A stretch of DNA of 64,000 bases from Chitinophagaceae bacterium. GTDB taxonomy: Bacteria; Bacteroidota; Bacteroidia; Chitinophagales; Chitinophagaceae. Position numbers and translations under genes: made by a program. The notes below the pieces were generated by a model. That model was not told the origin of the DNA. It saw only the letters and a list, made by a program, of their open reading frames with translations, and searched no databases. This document shows, one piece after another, positions 16,482-25,289 of this stretch. Position 1 is the stretch's first letter; each line of letters starts with the position of its first letter. The stretch spans positions 289,813-353,812 of the forward strand of contig PMSV01000012.1 in NCBI GenBank assembly GCA_003168265.1. Direction: 5' to 3'.

Positions 16482-18080
16482 ATGATTGAAGCCGATATTC
16501 TGATTGTGGGATCAGGCATTGCAGGATTGAGCTATGCCCTGAAGGTGGCCGATCACCATCCTGATCAGAAAGTCGTTGTCATCACTAAGACAAAGGCGGA
16601 CGAAACCAATACCAAATATGCACAGGGTGGAATTGCTGGCGTGACAGATCTTGAAAACGACAGTTTCGATAAACATATTCAGGACACTCTGATCGCCGGA
16701 GGTGGTCTTTGTAATCCCAGAACAGTCGAAATCGTGGTAAAGGAAGGTCCGGAAAGGATCCGGGAAATCATTGACTGGGGTACCCGCTTTGACAAGGATG
16801 CTGAGGGCGATTTCAAATTAGGAAGGGAAGGCGGTCATTCTGAATTCAGGATACTCCACCACAAGGATGTAACCGGAATGGAAATTGAAAGGGCACTGCT
16901 GGAAACCGTTTCCCGGCGAAAGAACATAGAGCTAATCAAGCACTGCTTTGTAATAGACATCATCACCCAGCACCATTTAGGCTTCCTTGTGACCAAATCC
17001 ACGCCTGATATCGAATGTTATGGCGTCTATGCATTGAACCTGTACAACAATCAGATCGAAAAGATACTATCCCGGATCACCCTTTTTGCGACCGGCGGAA
17101 ACGGTCAGGTTTATCGAAGTACCACGAATCCGAAAATCGCGACCGGTGATGGAATTGCAATGGTCTACAGGGCCAAAGGCCGGATTGAGAATATGGAATT
17201 TATCCAGTTCCATCCAACTGCACTCTATGAACCCGGTGTCAGTCCAAGCTTTCTCATTACCGAAGCCGTTAGAGGCGAGGGAGGCATGCTCCGCAATCGA
17301 AACGGAGAAGCCTTTATGGAAAGATACGATGAGCGAAAAGACCTCGCACCAAGAGATATAGTTGCCAGGGCCATTGACAATGAAATGAAACAAGCGGGAA
17401 CAGAGCATGTGTTTTTGGATTGCCGGCATATTGGTAAGGATAGGTTTATCGAACATTTCCCCAATATCTATGAAAAATGCCGGAGCATTGGAATAGATGT
17501 AACTAATCAAATGATTCCTGTCGCTCCGGCTGCCCATTACAGTTGCGGCGGCATCAAGACTGACCAATGGGGTAGGACTTCCATCAGAAACCTCTATGCC
17601 TGCGGAGAATGTGCTTCCACAGGTCTGCATGGAGCCAACCGGCTGGCCAGCAATTCCCTTCTCGAAGCCCTTGTATTCAGTCACCGCTGTTACCTCGACA
17701 CTATGATCGCGGAAAAAAACAGCATCATCAATGAAAATATTCCTGACTGGAACGCACAAGGAACAACTCATCCCCGTGAAATGATCCTGATCACCCAAAG
17801 CGTGAAAGAACTCCAATTCCTCATGAGCGATTATGTCGGGATCGTACGAACCGATATGCGCCTTCAAAGGGCCATGAAAAGATTGGATCTTCTTCATGAA
17901 GAAATTGAAACCCTTTACGAAACCACCTTCGTTTCTCCCCAGCTTTGTGAAGCGAGAAATCTCATAACCGTCGGCTATCTGATCGTAAAGGAAGCGCAGT
18001 TCCGTAAGGAAAGCAGGGGACTGCACTATAATACGGACTATCCTGAAAAAAGTGGTTTATTGCAGAATATCGTCCTTTAA
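16482..18080 (+). CDS. nadB: L-aspartate oxidase
   Basis: 532 residues. NadB oxidises L-aspartate to iminoaspartate, the first step of de novo NAD synthesis, with FAD. The dinucleotide fold is at residues 5-20 (ILIVGSGIAGLSYAL), then the TKYAQGGIAGV substrate loop, the FHPTALY and TEAVRGEGG motifs and the conserved RLASNSLLEALVF near residue 390. No nadA or nadC is adjacent. A TATTTTTA element lies only 4 bases before the ATG, so the mRNA may be nearly leaderless. The gene overlaps the convergent permease by 24 bases. Confidence 0.95.
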   Translation: MIEADILIVGSGIAGLSYALKVADHHPDQKVVVITKTKADETNTKYAQGGIAGVTDLENDSFDKHIQDTLIAGGGLCNPRTVEIVVKEGPERIREIIDWGTRFDKDAEGDFKLGREGGHSEFRILHHKDVTGMEIERALLETVSRRKNIELIKHCFVIDIITQHHLGFLVTKSTPDIECYGVYALNLYNNQIEKILSRITLFATGGNGQVYRSTTNPKIATGDGIAMVYRAKGRIENMEFIQFHPTALYEPGVSPSFLITEAVRGEGGMLRNRNGEAFMERYDERKDLAPRDIVARAIDNEMKQAGTEHVFLDCRHIGKDRFIEHFPNIYEKCRSIGIDVTNQMIPVAPAAHYSCGGIKTDQWGRTSIRNLYACGECASTGLHGANRLASNSLLEALVFSHRCYLDTMIAEKNSIINENIPDWNAQGTTHPREMILITQSVKELQFLMSDYVGIVRTDMRLQRAMKRLDLLHEEIETLYETTFVSPQLCEARNLITVGYLIVKEAQFRKESRGLHYNTDYPEKSGLLQNIVL

Positions 18081-19466
18081 CCTGTTATGTTTCTTCCTGA
18101 AATAAAAATACAAAGGCACACCGCTTAGCATCAATACCAATCCGATACTTGCCTGCTTTGTCTGGGTAATGATCGTATTAAAAAACAATGCCGCGCTGAA
18201 GATGACGACGATCGCCGGCACGAAGGGATATCCCCAAACCTTATAAGGCCTGTACGCATCGGGCATCTTCCTTCTTAGCACAAAAACTCCAATAGCCGTT
18301 GCACCATAATAAATAAATACTGCAAAAATAATCCTGTCGGTTAGTTGATCAAAAGTCCCGGATAAAACCAGAATAGAGGCCCAGATCCCCTGAAACCAAA
18401 GCGAGACCCCTGGAACCTGCGCATTATTCAATCTAGCCGCCGAGGAAAAAAACATTCCTTCCTTCGCCATCGCATAATACATCCTGCATGCGGATAGGAT
18501 TGTCACATGCATGGCGCTCAAAGTCGTGATAGCGATCAATGCCGAAATAAAGATCACGCCGTGACTGCCCCAGAATTGGCGCACCGCTTCCACGGCCGCA
18601 ATACTGTTGGGAGACCCTCCAATGGCCTCTAATTGAGGAACTGACAAGACCGACATATAAGCGACATTGACCAGCAGATAAATAGCGATAATGATAAAAA
18701 CCCCAGTGATAAGGCCCAGTGGTATATTTCTTTTAGCATTTTTAACTTCACCCCCGATATAGCCTACAGCCGCCCATCCCTGGTAAGCCCAAAATGCAGC
18801 CATCATGGCGCTAAATACTGCAGAAAGAGTCACCGGCGTGGTTCCGTACGACTTCATGTTAAAAACCTGGGAAAGGTTTGAGCGGGAGCTGCTTAGGCCG
18901 AATATCACAATGATCGATATGCCTATAAAAATAAGAACAAGCGTAATGGCGCTCAGGTCCACTCCCGTATTGATTCCCCGGCTATTGATCCAAGTGAAAA
19001 GCAAAATCATGAAGATGCCCAGCACTTTGATATTAAAGCCGACGAATGGAAAAAAAATGCCGCCGACACTGAAATTTTCTAAAGAAGGAAAGAGATCGGG
19101 CAGGTGGATCATACTACCCACCGACTGAGCAAAAACATAGGCCAGAGAGGAAATAGCTGCCGTCTCTATGACGGCAAAAATCGACCAGCCGAAAATAAAG
19201 GCAAAAAAGCGGTTATAGATCCTTTGATAATATACATATTCACCTCCCGTATCTGCAAGCAATCCAGCCACTTCTGCATTGCTCAGTGCGCCGAACAGGC
19301 TGATGATCCCTCCCAGTACCCAGCAAATCAATATCCATCCCGAGGAATGAAGTTCAGTCGCCATCACAGACACCTTCTTATATACCCCTGAGCCAATGAT
19401 ATTTGCCACTGCCACGACAATCACCATCCCCAGTCCCAGCGAACGTTTTAACTGCCTTGATTCCAT
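18057..19466 (-). CDS. APC-family amino acid permease
   Basis: 469 residues with about 12 membrane helices. The N-terminal helix 1 has the APC substrate-binding break (VVAVANIIGSGVYKK), and the WILICWVLGGIISLFGALSNAEVA segment follows as in the LAT/cationic amino acid group. It imports or exchanges amino acids; specificity is not readable. A TATATTTA element on the minus strand (19494-19487) lies 20 bases before the ATG. Its start overlaps the end of the hydroxylase gene by 19 bases, so both may be co-transcribed. Confidence 0.88.
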   Translation of the reverse strand: MESRQLKRSLGLGMVIVVAVANIIGSGVYKKVSVMATELHSSGWILICWVLGGIISLFGALSNAEVAGLLADTGGEYVYYQRIYNRFFAFIFGWSIFAVIETAAISSLAYVFAQSVGSMIHLPDLFPSLENFSVGGIFFPFVGFNIKVLGIFMILLFTWINSRGINTGVDLSAITLVLIFIGISIIVIFGLSSSRSNLSQVFNMKSYGTTPVTLSAVFSAMMAAFWAYQGWAAVGYIGGEVKNAKRNIPLGLITGVFIIIAIYLLVNVAYMSVLSVPQLEAIGGSPNSIAAVEAVRQFWGSHGVIFISALIAITTLSAMHVTILSACRMYYAMAKEGMFFSSAARLNNAQVPGVSLWFQGIWASILVLSGTFDQLTDRIIFAVFIYYGATAIGVFVLRRKMPDAYRPYKVWGYPFVPAIVVIFSAALFFNTIITQTKQASIGLVLMLSGVPLYFYFRKKHNRLKDDILQ

Positions 19467-20500
19467 GAATGTTGGTTCTTATCCGATAAATATAGCTTAC
19501 TTTTTTCCTCAAGAAAACTTCTCCGGATACTGCGAGCCGTTTTATGATCCCCAAGATGACTCCAACCAGGTGGCATGATTATATAAAATATTTTATTGCG
19601 GATACCGGGAGCCCTCCATACATCCCTGGCGAGAAACACGATCTCACCGAAATACATGTCCCAGAAGCTGTTTGGATTTATCTTCCTGGTAACGCCATAT
19701 TCCAAAGGGATATCCTTTCTTTCCTCAGTCAATGTTCCGAAAACCCGGTCCCATATATTCAGCAGGTTGCAGAAATTGGTATCCATATATGCCGGGTTGC
19801 GCGCATGGTGAACCCTGTGATGGGAAGGTGTCAGGATGATCTTGTTCAGAAATCCTAGCCTGCCGTCTTTAAGCAGATGCTCTCCGGTATGAATGAATGC
19901 GCCCCAGATCCCGTCAATGAACATGATAAAAAACAGTAAGGGAGGATTTACACCAAGAAGAATGCAAATCGAAGTCCGTATAAAATCGGCATAGGGTGCT
20001 TCCAGGATAAAATGTGCATAGGTTACCGAGAGGTTCATGGTCTCCGGAACATGGTGGGTTGAATGAAGGCACCAGAGAAGGCGGATCTTATGGGCCAGGT
20101 AATGATAGATAAAATGAGAAAATTCCCATACTATATAGCTATACAGAAGCCAATACCATTTAAATGCACTATTCAGTAATCGGAATTTTTCGAAATGCCC
20201 GATGCAAAAAGCAATCACCGCAATCGAAATGACCTGGGCCGCCAGTCTGTTAAATATGTAGGTCAAAAACTGAACCTTGTAATCAATGATCCTCCATTTC
20301 CGATAGAGCGCAGCCCGGATGATTTCAACGATGAGCAGAAAAGGAATCAATGGAGCGATCAGGTTTTCGATACCCTGCAAACTCTCAAGGGAATTATAAT
20401 TTCCGTCATGAACAATCTTTAGCAAAGGCCCTATTCCCAGAAATCCAATTATCTCCTGGTAAAGCAGATTCCAAATGGCTGGTATGGTGAATAAAAACAT
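19448..20500 (-). CDS. Sterol desaturase / fatty acid hydroxylase family membrane protein
   Basis: 350 residues with several membrane helices and the eight-histidine, di-iron motif of this superfamily: His133-x3-His137 (HYLAH), HSTHH at 146-150, and HHRVHH around residue 230. Members hydroxylate or desaturate lipids at the membrane. In Bacteroidota such proteins act on fatty acyl chains, sterol-like or carotenoid substrates; the actual substrate here is unknown. Minus-strand TAATTTTA (20532-20525) is a possible -7 element 24 bases before the ATG, partly inside the smc terminator's T tract. Confidence 0.82.
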   Translation of the reverse strand: MFLFTIPAIWNLLYQEIIGFLGIGPLLKIVHDGNYNSLESLQGIENLIAPLIPFLLIVEIIRAALYRKWRIIDYKVQFLTYIFNRLAAQVISIAVIAFCIGHFEKFRLLNSAFKWYWLLYSYIVWEFSHFIYHYLAHKIRLLWCLHSTHHVPETMNLSVTYAHFILEAPYADFIRTSICILLGVNPPLLFFIMFIDGIWGAFIHTGEHLLKDGRLGFLNKIILTPSHHRVHHARNPAYMDTNFCNLLNIWDRVFGTLTEERKDIPLEYGVTRKINPNSFWDMYFGEIVFLARDVWRAPGIRNKIFYIIMPPGWSHLGDHKTARSIRRSFLEEKSKLYLSDKNQHSWNQGS

Positions 20501-20530
20501 ATGCGAGAATTCTTACGGTTCCACTAAAAT

Positions 20531-20564
20531 TAAAGGAAATAAAAATCCCGCCAAACAGCGGGAT
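20531..20564 (-). terminator. Intrinsic terminator of smc
   Basis: Read on the minus strand: ATCCCGC, 6-base loop, GCGGGAT (20564-20545), a perfect 7-bp stem, followed by TTTTTATTT. It lies 33 bases beyond the smc stop codon, in the right direction to end smc transcription before the hydroxylase gene. Confidence 0.8.
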
Positions 20565-20596
20565 CAATTAGACAAATCTTTGTTTAAAGCTGCCCT

Positions 20597-23500
20597 TCAA
20601 TTCAGGCTCCTGAAATCCACCGGTACTAGACGGCTAACCCCCGGTTCCTGCATGGTCACTCCGTAAATCACATCAACAGTGCTCATCGTCATCTTATTAT
20701 GCGTCACGATTATAAACTGTGAATTCTCACTAAACTGCCTTATCATGTTAGTGAACTTGCTCACATTCGCATCATCAAGCGGCGCATCCACCTCATCAAG
20801 TATGCAAAAAGGCGCGGGCTTGATTAAATAAATAGAAAATAAAAGTGCCGTAGCCGTCAGGGTCTTTTCTCCACCGCTAAGCTGGGTGATGGAAGACGGC
20901 CTCTTGCCTTTTGGCTTGGCGACGATATCGATTCCTGTTTCAGCCAGATCATCCGGGTTTTCTAAAATCAGGTCCGCCGTATCGTCTTCCGTGAACAGGG
21001 CTTTAAATACCTTTTGGAAGTTCTCCCGAACCCTGTTAAAAGTACCCAGGAACTGTTTATTGGCAGTCGCTTCCACTTCAACGATCGTCTGCAACAAACT
21101 ATCCTTGGCATTCACCAGGTCGCTTTTCTGTTCCAGGATAAATTCATACCTGCGCTTCATTTCCTGGAAAGCCTCAATGGCTGTTGGGTTGATCTCTCCC
21201 AGGTTTTCCAGCCTTTTTTTCATCCTGTCCGATTTTTCCTGCAACTCGCTGACCTCGCCCTCTGTTGTCCTGGGCTGGTCAATGATATCGTCCAGGTTGA
21301 TCCTGAATTCCACCTGCAATCTTTCCTTCATGCCTGCCAGTTGCAATTTAAGCTCATTCAATTTATCCTTTATTTCACCTAGTAAATGTTCCAATTGCTC
21401 TTTCTCTTTAACCAGGTGTCTGAGGCTGCTTTCCTTTTCATTCAGGCCCTGGCGCATCCTGTAATAAGCCTGGTCGGCCTCATTCAGCTTCTTTTCTTCC
21501 TCTTCTTTTAGCCGCAATAATAAAATCAGTTCCTCGTCAAAATTTTTCACACTTGTTGCATTCTCAGAGATTTCCCTGTTGGTCTGTTCCAATTGATCGG
21601 AATTGGAAGATACCTGTCCCTTCAGGGCATTCAACTGATTGTTCTTAAATTCCAGTTCCTGCCTGAGTGCATTGATCCGGCTCTGTTGTCTGGTGACCTG
21701 CAGGTTAAAATCATTATAAGAAGATTGAACTTCATTATAGGCAAGTTCGACTGCCTTAAATTCCTCCTCGCTGGCTAGCAAGCGCTCCTTTAGATCATTG
21801 AGCAGGATGACAAGCTTATTCCATTCGATCCTCGTGTCTTCAATCCCCATGGTCATTTCCGCCAGGTTGCGCCTGAATTCTTCTAACTTATGATTACCGG
21901 AAGATTCCTGGGCCAGGAGGTTCTCCTTCTTGTTTTGCAGGGCAAATACAAGATTGATCAGCATGTTGATATCCTCCTGGGTCTGACGGATTACCTTCTC
22001 CTTTAATTGTTCGTTGAAAGCGATCACCTCATTGTGTTTCTCCTGGATCATAGCTTTCAATCCGCTAACTATTCCATCCTGTGCGGCAATCTGTTCAGCC
22101 AGTCTCTCAAGATTCTTAGCCCTTCCGATCTTCTTGCCCTCAAACAAACCGACGCTGCCGCCGGTCAGGGAATATTTTCCTTTCACATATTTACCATGCT
22201 TTTCCAGGACTACAGCGCCGTTACTGTGTTGAAGGGCCACTTCATTTTCCGCAATGAAAACATTGCCAAGCAGGTATTCGGCAAGGGATCGGTATTGAGC
22301 GTCCACTTCAATCACATCCATAGCAGGAATGCATCCCTCTGGTTGGTGCGCCGCAGCTTGCTCATATCCTGAGAATTTATTCAATAGGAAGAAATTGGCC
22401 TTCCCTTTTTTCTTTTCATCCAATAAGTGGATCGCCTGCAACCCGTCCTGTAAATCATTTACGACAAAATAATTCAGGTAGGGTTCAAGCACATTTTCCA
22501 GGGCTGCCCGGAACTCCTCTTTCACATAAATAATATCGGAAAGAATCGGCACCTTATAGTTCCAGTTCGCATTCTTGTGAAGGAATTTGATGCTATCCGG
22601 ATAGCCTTCCATCGAATCTATCAGGTTTTTTAAAAGCGCATATTCGTTCTTTTTAGAATCCAGTTTCCGGTTCTCTTCGGCAAGTTGCTGCCTGAATTCC
22701 TCAAGGACTGACTGAGTTGATAGTATCTGTTCTTTTGTATTTTCGTGATATTCCTGAAGCTGTTTCAGGCAAATCTTCTGATTTTCCAATTCCAGCTCCT
22801 TATCCAAACGATCCCCTTCAATGCTCTTTATAGTCTGGTCCCTGAACGATTGTTCTTCTTCAAGCTGGCCGATGCCCTTGTTCAGGTTTTGGATGCTTGT
22901 ATCGGCTACGGCGATCTTTTTCTCCGCTTCGAACTGGCTTCTGTGAATCCTAGAATTCTCCGAGCGGAGGCCTTCAACTGCCAGCCTTTTTTCCTCGAAG
23001 GACCGTCGGCTCTCGTCCACAGATTGGTGCAGATTGCTGAGTTCCTTTTCGAGGACATAAAGCTTCTGTTCCTCTTTCTCAATCTGCTGTTGAGTAAAAA
23101 CTATGCTTTCATCGAGCCCTTTCAACTGGCTTTCGCTTTTTTGAAGAAACTCCTGTAGGTTATGCTGTTTTTCTTTCAGGAAATTCAAGCGTTGGGAAGC
23201 CAGGTTTTTTTCATTCTCTTTCGCGCGTAGCTCCTGCATCATTTCATTGAAAGCATGTTGCCTGGACTGCAATTGCCTTTCCTTTTCAATAAAATCAAGC
23301 TTCTCCTTTTCGATAGTTGCGTCCTCTTGCGCGATCACTGCCTCCAGAGCCACTCTTTTGTTGATCTCCTGTTCCGCCTGTACGTTCAGATCCTTATAAG
23401 TCAGGTTAAATCCCTCCAGCGCGGCCTTTGCCAGCTCGATGGTGACCTCCCTGTATTCCTTTTTGATCTCGTAATATTTTTCCGCCTTTTTGGCCTGGTT

Positions 23501-24118
23501 TTCCAGCGTCTTTAACTGATTCAGGATCTCAAAAAGCAAGTCCTCTATACGGGCCAGATCCTGCTCTGTCGCATCTAACTTCAGGCGCGCTTCCTTCTTG
23601 CGGGTTTTATAGATGGTAATGCCGGCAGCCTGTTCCAGCATCCTGCGCCGGCTATTGTCCTTATCTTTAATGATATCATCTACCATGCCGAGTTCAATGA
23701 TAGCATAGCTATCCGTACTGATACCCGTGTCCAGGAAAAGGTTTTGTATGTCTTTTAAACGGCAGGTAACATCATTGAGCCGGTATTCACTTTCCCCGCT
23801 CTTATAAAATTTCCTGGTGACCGTAACCGTGCTGAATTCGGTAGGCAGGAGATTCCTCGTGTTCTCAAAAGTCAGGCTCACTTCGGCAAGGCCGCTGGCC
23901 GAACGGTTTTTCGATCCGTTGAATACCAGGCTTTCCAGGTTTTCTGATCGCAGATGGCTGATCTTTTGTTCGCCGATGACCCAGCGGATGCTGTCGATGA
24001 TATTGCTCTTGCCGCAACCGTTAGGTCCGATGATCCCGGTGACACCCTCGTCAAAATTAATATGGGTTTTATCAGCAAAACTCTTAAAGCCTTTTATATC
24101 TAAACTCTTTAATCGCAC
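20597..24118 (-). CDS. smc: Chromosome partition protein SMC
   Basis: 1173 residues, the full length of bacterial SMC. It compacts and separates chromosomes as an ATP-driven DNA-entrapping dimer. Walker A (GPNGCGKSNI) is at 31-40. Two long coiled coils (about 170-500 and 680-1000) flank the hinge (about 510-660, with the glycine-rich KGKYSLTGGSVGLFEGKKIG). Near the C-terminus are the ABC signature LSGGEKTLTATALLF and Walker B CILDEVDAPLDDANV. ScpA/ScpB partners are not in the window. A minus-strand promoter and a terminator frame it as a single-gene transcript. Confidence 0.96.
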   Translation of the reverse strand: MRLKSLDIKGFKSFADKTHINFDEGVTGIIGPNGCGKSNIIDSIRWVIGEQKISHLRSENLESLVFNGSKNRSASGLAEVSLTFENTRNLLPTEFSTVTVTRKFYKSGESEYRLNDVTCRLKDIQNLFLDTGISTDSYAIIELGMVDDIIKDKDNSRRRMLEQAAGITIYKTRKKEARLKLDATEQDLARIEDLLFEILNQLKTLENQAKKAEKYYEIKKEYREVTIELAKAALEGFNLTYKDLNVQAEQEINKRVALEAVIAQEDATIEKEKLDFIEKERQLQSRQHAFNEMMQELRAKENEKNLASQRLNFLKEKQHNLQEFLQKSESQLKGLDESIVFTQQQIEKEEQKLYVLEKELSNLHQSVDESRRSFEEKRLAVEGLRSENSRIHRSQFEAEKKIAVADTSIQNLNKGIGQLEEEQSFRDQTIKSIEGDRLDKELELENQKICLKQLQEYHENTKEQILSTQSVLEEFRQQLAEENRKLDSKKNEYALLKNLIDSMEGYPDSIKFLHKNANWNYKVPILSDIIYVKEEFRAALENVLEPYLNYFVVNDLQDGLQAIHLLDEKKKGKANFFLLNKFSGYEQAAAHQPEGCIPAMDVIEVDAQYRSLAEYLLGNVFIAENEVALQHSNGAVVLEKHGKYVKGKYSLTGGSVGLFEGKKIGRAKNLERLAEQIAAQDGIVSGLKAMIQEKHNEVIAFNEQLKEKVIRQTQEDINMLINLVFALQNKKENLLAQESSGNHKLEEFRRNLAEMTMGIEDTRIEWNKLVILLNDLKERLLASEEEFKAVELAYNEVQSSYNDFNLQVTRQQSRINALRQELEFKNNQLNALKGQVSSNSDQLEQTNREISENATSVKNFDEELILLLRLKEEEEKKLNEADQAYYRMRQGLNEKESSLRHLVKEKEQLEHLLGEIKDKLNELKLQLAGMKERLQVEFRINLDDIIDQPRTTEGEVSELQEKSDRMKKRLENLGEINPTAIEAFQEMKRRYEFILEQKSDLVNAKDSLLQTIVEVEATANKQFLGTFNRVRENFQKVFKALFTEDDTADLILENPDDLAETGIDIVAKPKGKRPSSITQLSGGEKTLTATALLFSIYLIKPAPFCILDEVDAPLDDANVSKFTNMIRQFSENSQFIIVTHNKMTMSTVDVIYGVTMQEPGVSRLVPVDFRSLN

Positions 24119-24142
24119 GGTTCTTTAATTTATAGATGAGGG

Positions 24143-24150
24143 CAAACCTA
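24143..24150 (-). promoter_or_regulatory. Exact TAnnTTTG -7 element for smc
   Basis: Minus strand TAGGTTTG (24150-24143), 24 bases before the smc ATG. No clear -33 TTTG at the standard distance. Confidence 0.5.
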
Positions 24151-24287
24151 CACTAAAATGCCTTAACTGAATTTCGCCTGTTAGTAATTGGTGGATAGAA
24201 TGAAAAGGCCCATCATCTTCAATCTTATTGCAAAATTCCGGCCAATAGAAATCTCCAGATTTTTTTTTCCATTCCGAAGGAACTCCT

Positions 24288-24295
24288 TATTTTTG
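24288..24295 (+). promoter_or_regulatory. Exact TAnnTTTG -7 element before the pheA leader
   Basis: TATTTTTG matches the consensus; 19 bases upstream is a TTTT (24265-24268) where TTTG is expected. Only 6 bases separate it from the leader ATG at 24302, so the mRNA would start at or just before that codon. This could mean leaderless translation of the leader, or that a promoter further upstream is used. Confidence 0.5.
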
Positions 24296-24301
24296 GCCCT
24301 C

Positions 24302-24394
24302 ATGGTCATTTCAAAAGCATACCGTTTTTTTTACTTTTATTTTTATTTCTACTTTAACAGTAGGCCGGGAATGCTTTTGTTAGCGAACAATTAA
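24302..24394 (+). CDS. Phe/Tyr-rich leader peptide of the pheA operon
   Basis: A 30-codon open frame, ATG at 24302 to TAA at 24392. Residues 9-18 are ten aromatic residues in a row, FFYFYFYFYF (6 Phe, 4 Tyr), preceded by Tyr7; the codons mix TTT/TTC and TAT/TAC. It lies 64 bases before prephenate dehydratase and is followed by an intrinsic terminator. This is what a translation-controlled attenuator needs: ribosomes stall on the run when charged tRNA-Phe or tRNA-Tyr is scarce. An in-frame TTG at 24188 gives a longer frame, but it starts before the promoter and is unlikely. Confidence 0.85.
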   Translation: MVISKAYRFFYFYFYFYFNSRPGMLLLANN

Positions 24395-24423
24395 GAAAAC
24401 AAATAACAATAGTAAGTCCCGGC
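24364..24423 (+). promoter_or_regulatory. Putative antiterminator of the pheA attenuator
   Basis: GCCGGGA at 24364-24370, inside the leader gene just after the aromatic codons, is identical to the 3' arm of the terminator. It can therefore pair with the 5' arm TCCCGGC (24417-24423) and prevent the terminator forming. A ribosome held on the aromatic run (24326-24355) would leave most of this segment free; one moving through it would melt the pairing. Seen: the sequence identity and the order of elements. Inferred: the switching. Confidence 0.7.
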
Positions 24424-24444
24424 AAAAAGCCGGGATTTTTTTTT
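24417..24444 (+). terminator. Attenuator terminator upstream of pheA
   Basis: Perfect 7-bp stem TCCCGGC (24417-24423) with GCCGGGA (24429-24435), an A5 loop, then nine T residues (24436-24444). It lies between the leader peptide stop (24394) and the pheA ATG (24459). The only gene before it on this strand is the leader, which marks it as a regulatory terminator. Confidence 0.88.
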
Positions 24445-24458
24445 GCATTAAATAAACT

Positions 24459-25289
24459 ATGACCAGGAAAGTCTCGATACAAGGTTATGAAGGCAGTTTT
24501 CACCAGGTGGCTGCCAGGCGTTTTTTCGGAGATCAGGTACAAGTTCTTCCTTGCGCCACATTCCGGGAAGTCGTCAAAATAGCGGCCGATAAAAGGCAAA
24601 GTGACGGTGGTGTCATGGCTATCGAAAATTCGATAGCCGGAAGCATCCTGCCAAATTACAACCTGCTTCAAAAAAGCAATCTGAGGGTAGCGGGTGAAAT
24701 CTACCTGCAAATCAGCCAGAATCTACTCGTCAACCCGGGAGTGACATTAAATGATATCCGCGAAGTGCATTCCCATCCAATGGCCCTGCAGCAATGCCTG
24801 GAATACCTGGATTCCTTTGGCTGGAAACTGGTAGAAACGGAGGACACAGCACTAAGCGCCCGGCTAATCCATCAGCACCGAAGCAAACATATCGCCGGCA
24901 TTGCAAGCAAACTGGCAGCAGAACTATTCCAGCTGCAGGTACTCGCCCCTGATATCCATACAATGAAGAACAATTATACCCGTTTTCTGATACTCCAAAG
25001 GCAGGAAGAAGTCGGGTGGAAGGAAGCCGCTGACAAAGCCTCCGTGAACTTCCATACCGACCATTCCCGCGGAAGCCTGGCTAGAGTCTTAAGCCGGATC
25101 GCAGAAGGAGGAATAAACCTCAGTAAACTCCAGTCCTTCCCTATTCCCGGCAGCGACTGGGAATATTCCTTTCACGCGGATATGGAATTCGATACCGTAG
25201 AACAGTTTCATCAGGTCATCGAACAGATCCGGCCGATAACGGCGGACCTGAAAATCTATGGAATTTATAAAAAAGGGATAACGATATGA
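24459..25289 (+). CDS. pheA: Prephenate dehydratase
   Basis: 276 residues: a catalytic domain (1-180) and a C-terminal ACT domain (about 195-275). It turns prephenate into phenylpyruvate in Phe synthesis. The start YEGSFHQVAA, the GVMAIENSIAGS motif and the catalytic Thr-Arg-Phe of NYTRFLIL are present. The ACT domain keeps GSLARVLSRIAEGGINL, but the classical ESRP Phe-binding motif is replaced by QSFP, so feedback inhibition may differ. There is no fused chorismate mutase, which is carried on the DAHP synthase downstream. The stop overlaps the next start as ATGA. Confidence 0.93.
   Translation: MTRKVSIQGYEGSFHQVAARRFFGDQVQVLPCATFREVVKIAADKRQSDGGVMAIENSIAGSILPNYNLLQKSNLRVAGEIYLQISQNLLVNPGVTLNDIREVHSHPMALQQCLEYLDSFGWKLVETEDTALSARLIHQHRSKHIAGIASKLAAELFQLQVLAPDIHTMKNNYTRFLILQRQEEVGWKEAADKASVNFHTDHSRGSLARVLSRIAEGGINLSKLQSFPIPGSDWEYSFHADMEFDTVEQFHQVIEQIRPITADLKIYGIYKKGITI

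Noticed and set aside
17067..18026. 319-codon open frame on the minus strand
   Set aside because: Lies entirely inside nadB, whose family motifs are complete; the antisense translation has no recognisable domain.
20886..24128. Many plus-strand open frames opposite smc
   Set aside because: All are shadows of the long smc frame; the translations are low-complexity Leu/Phe/Ser-rich as expected from antisense coiled coil.
24188..24394. 68-codon version of the pheA leader gene from a TTG
   Set aside because: Its start is upstream of the likely promoter, and the added residues show no leader-like feature; the 30-codon form from 24302 is simpler.
24302..24458. T-box riboswitch as explanation for the pheA terminator
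   Set aside because: No T-box consensus sequence or specifier-loop architecture is seen, and T-boxes belong mainly to Firmicutes; the aromatic codon run explains the region better.
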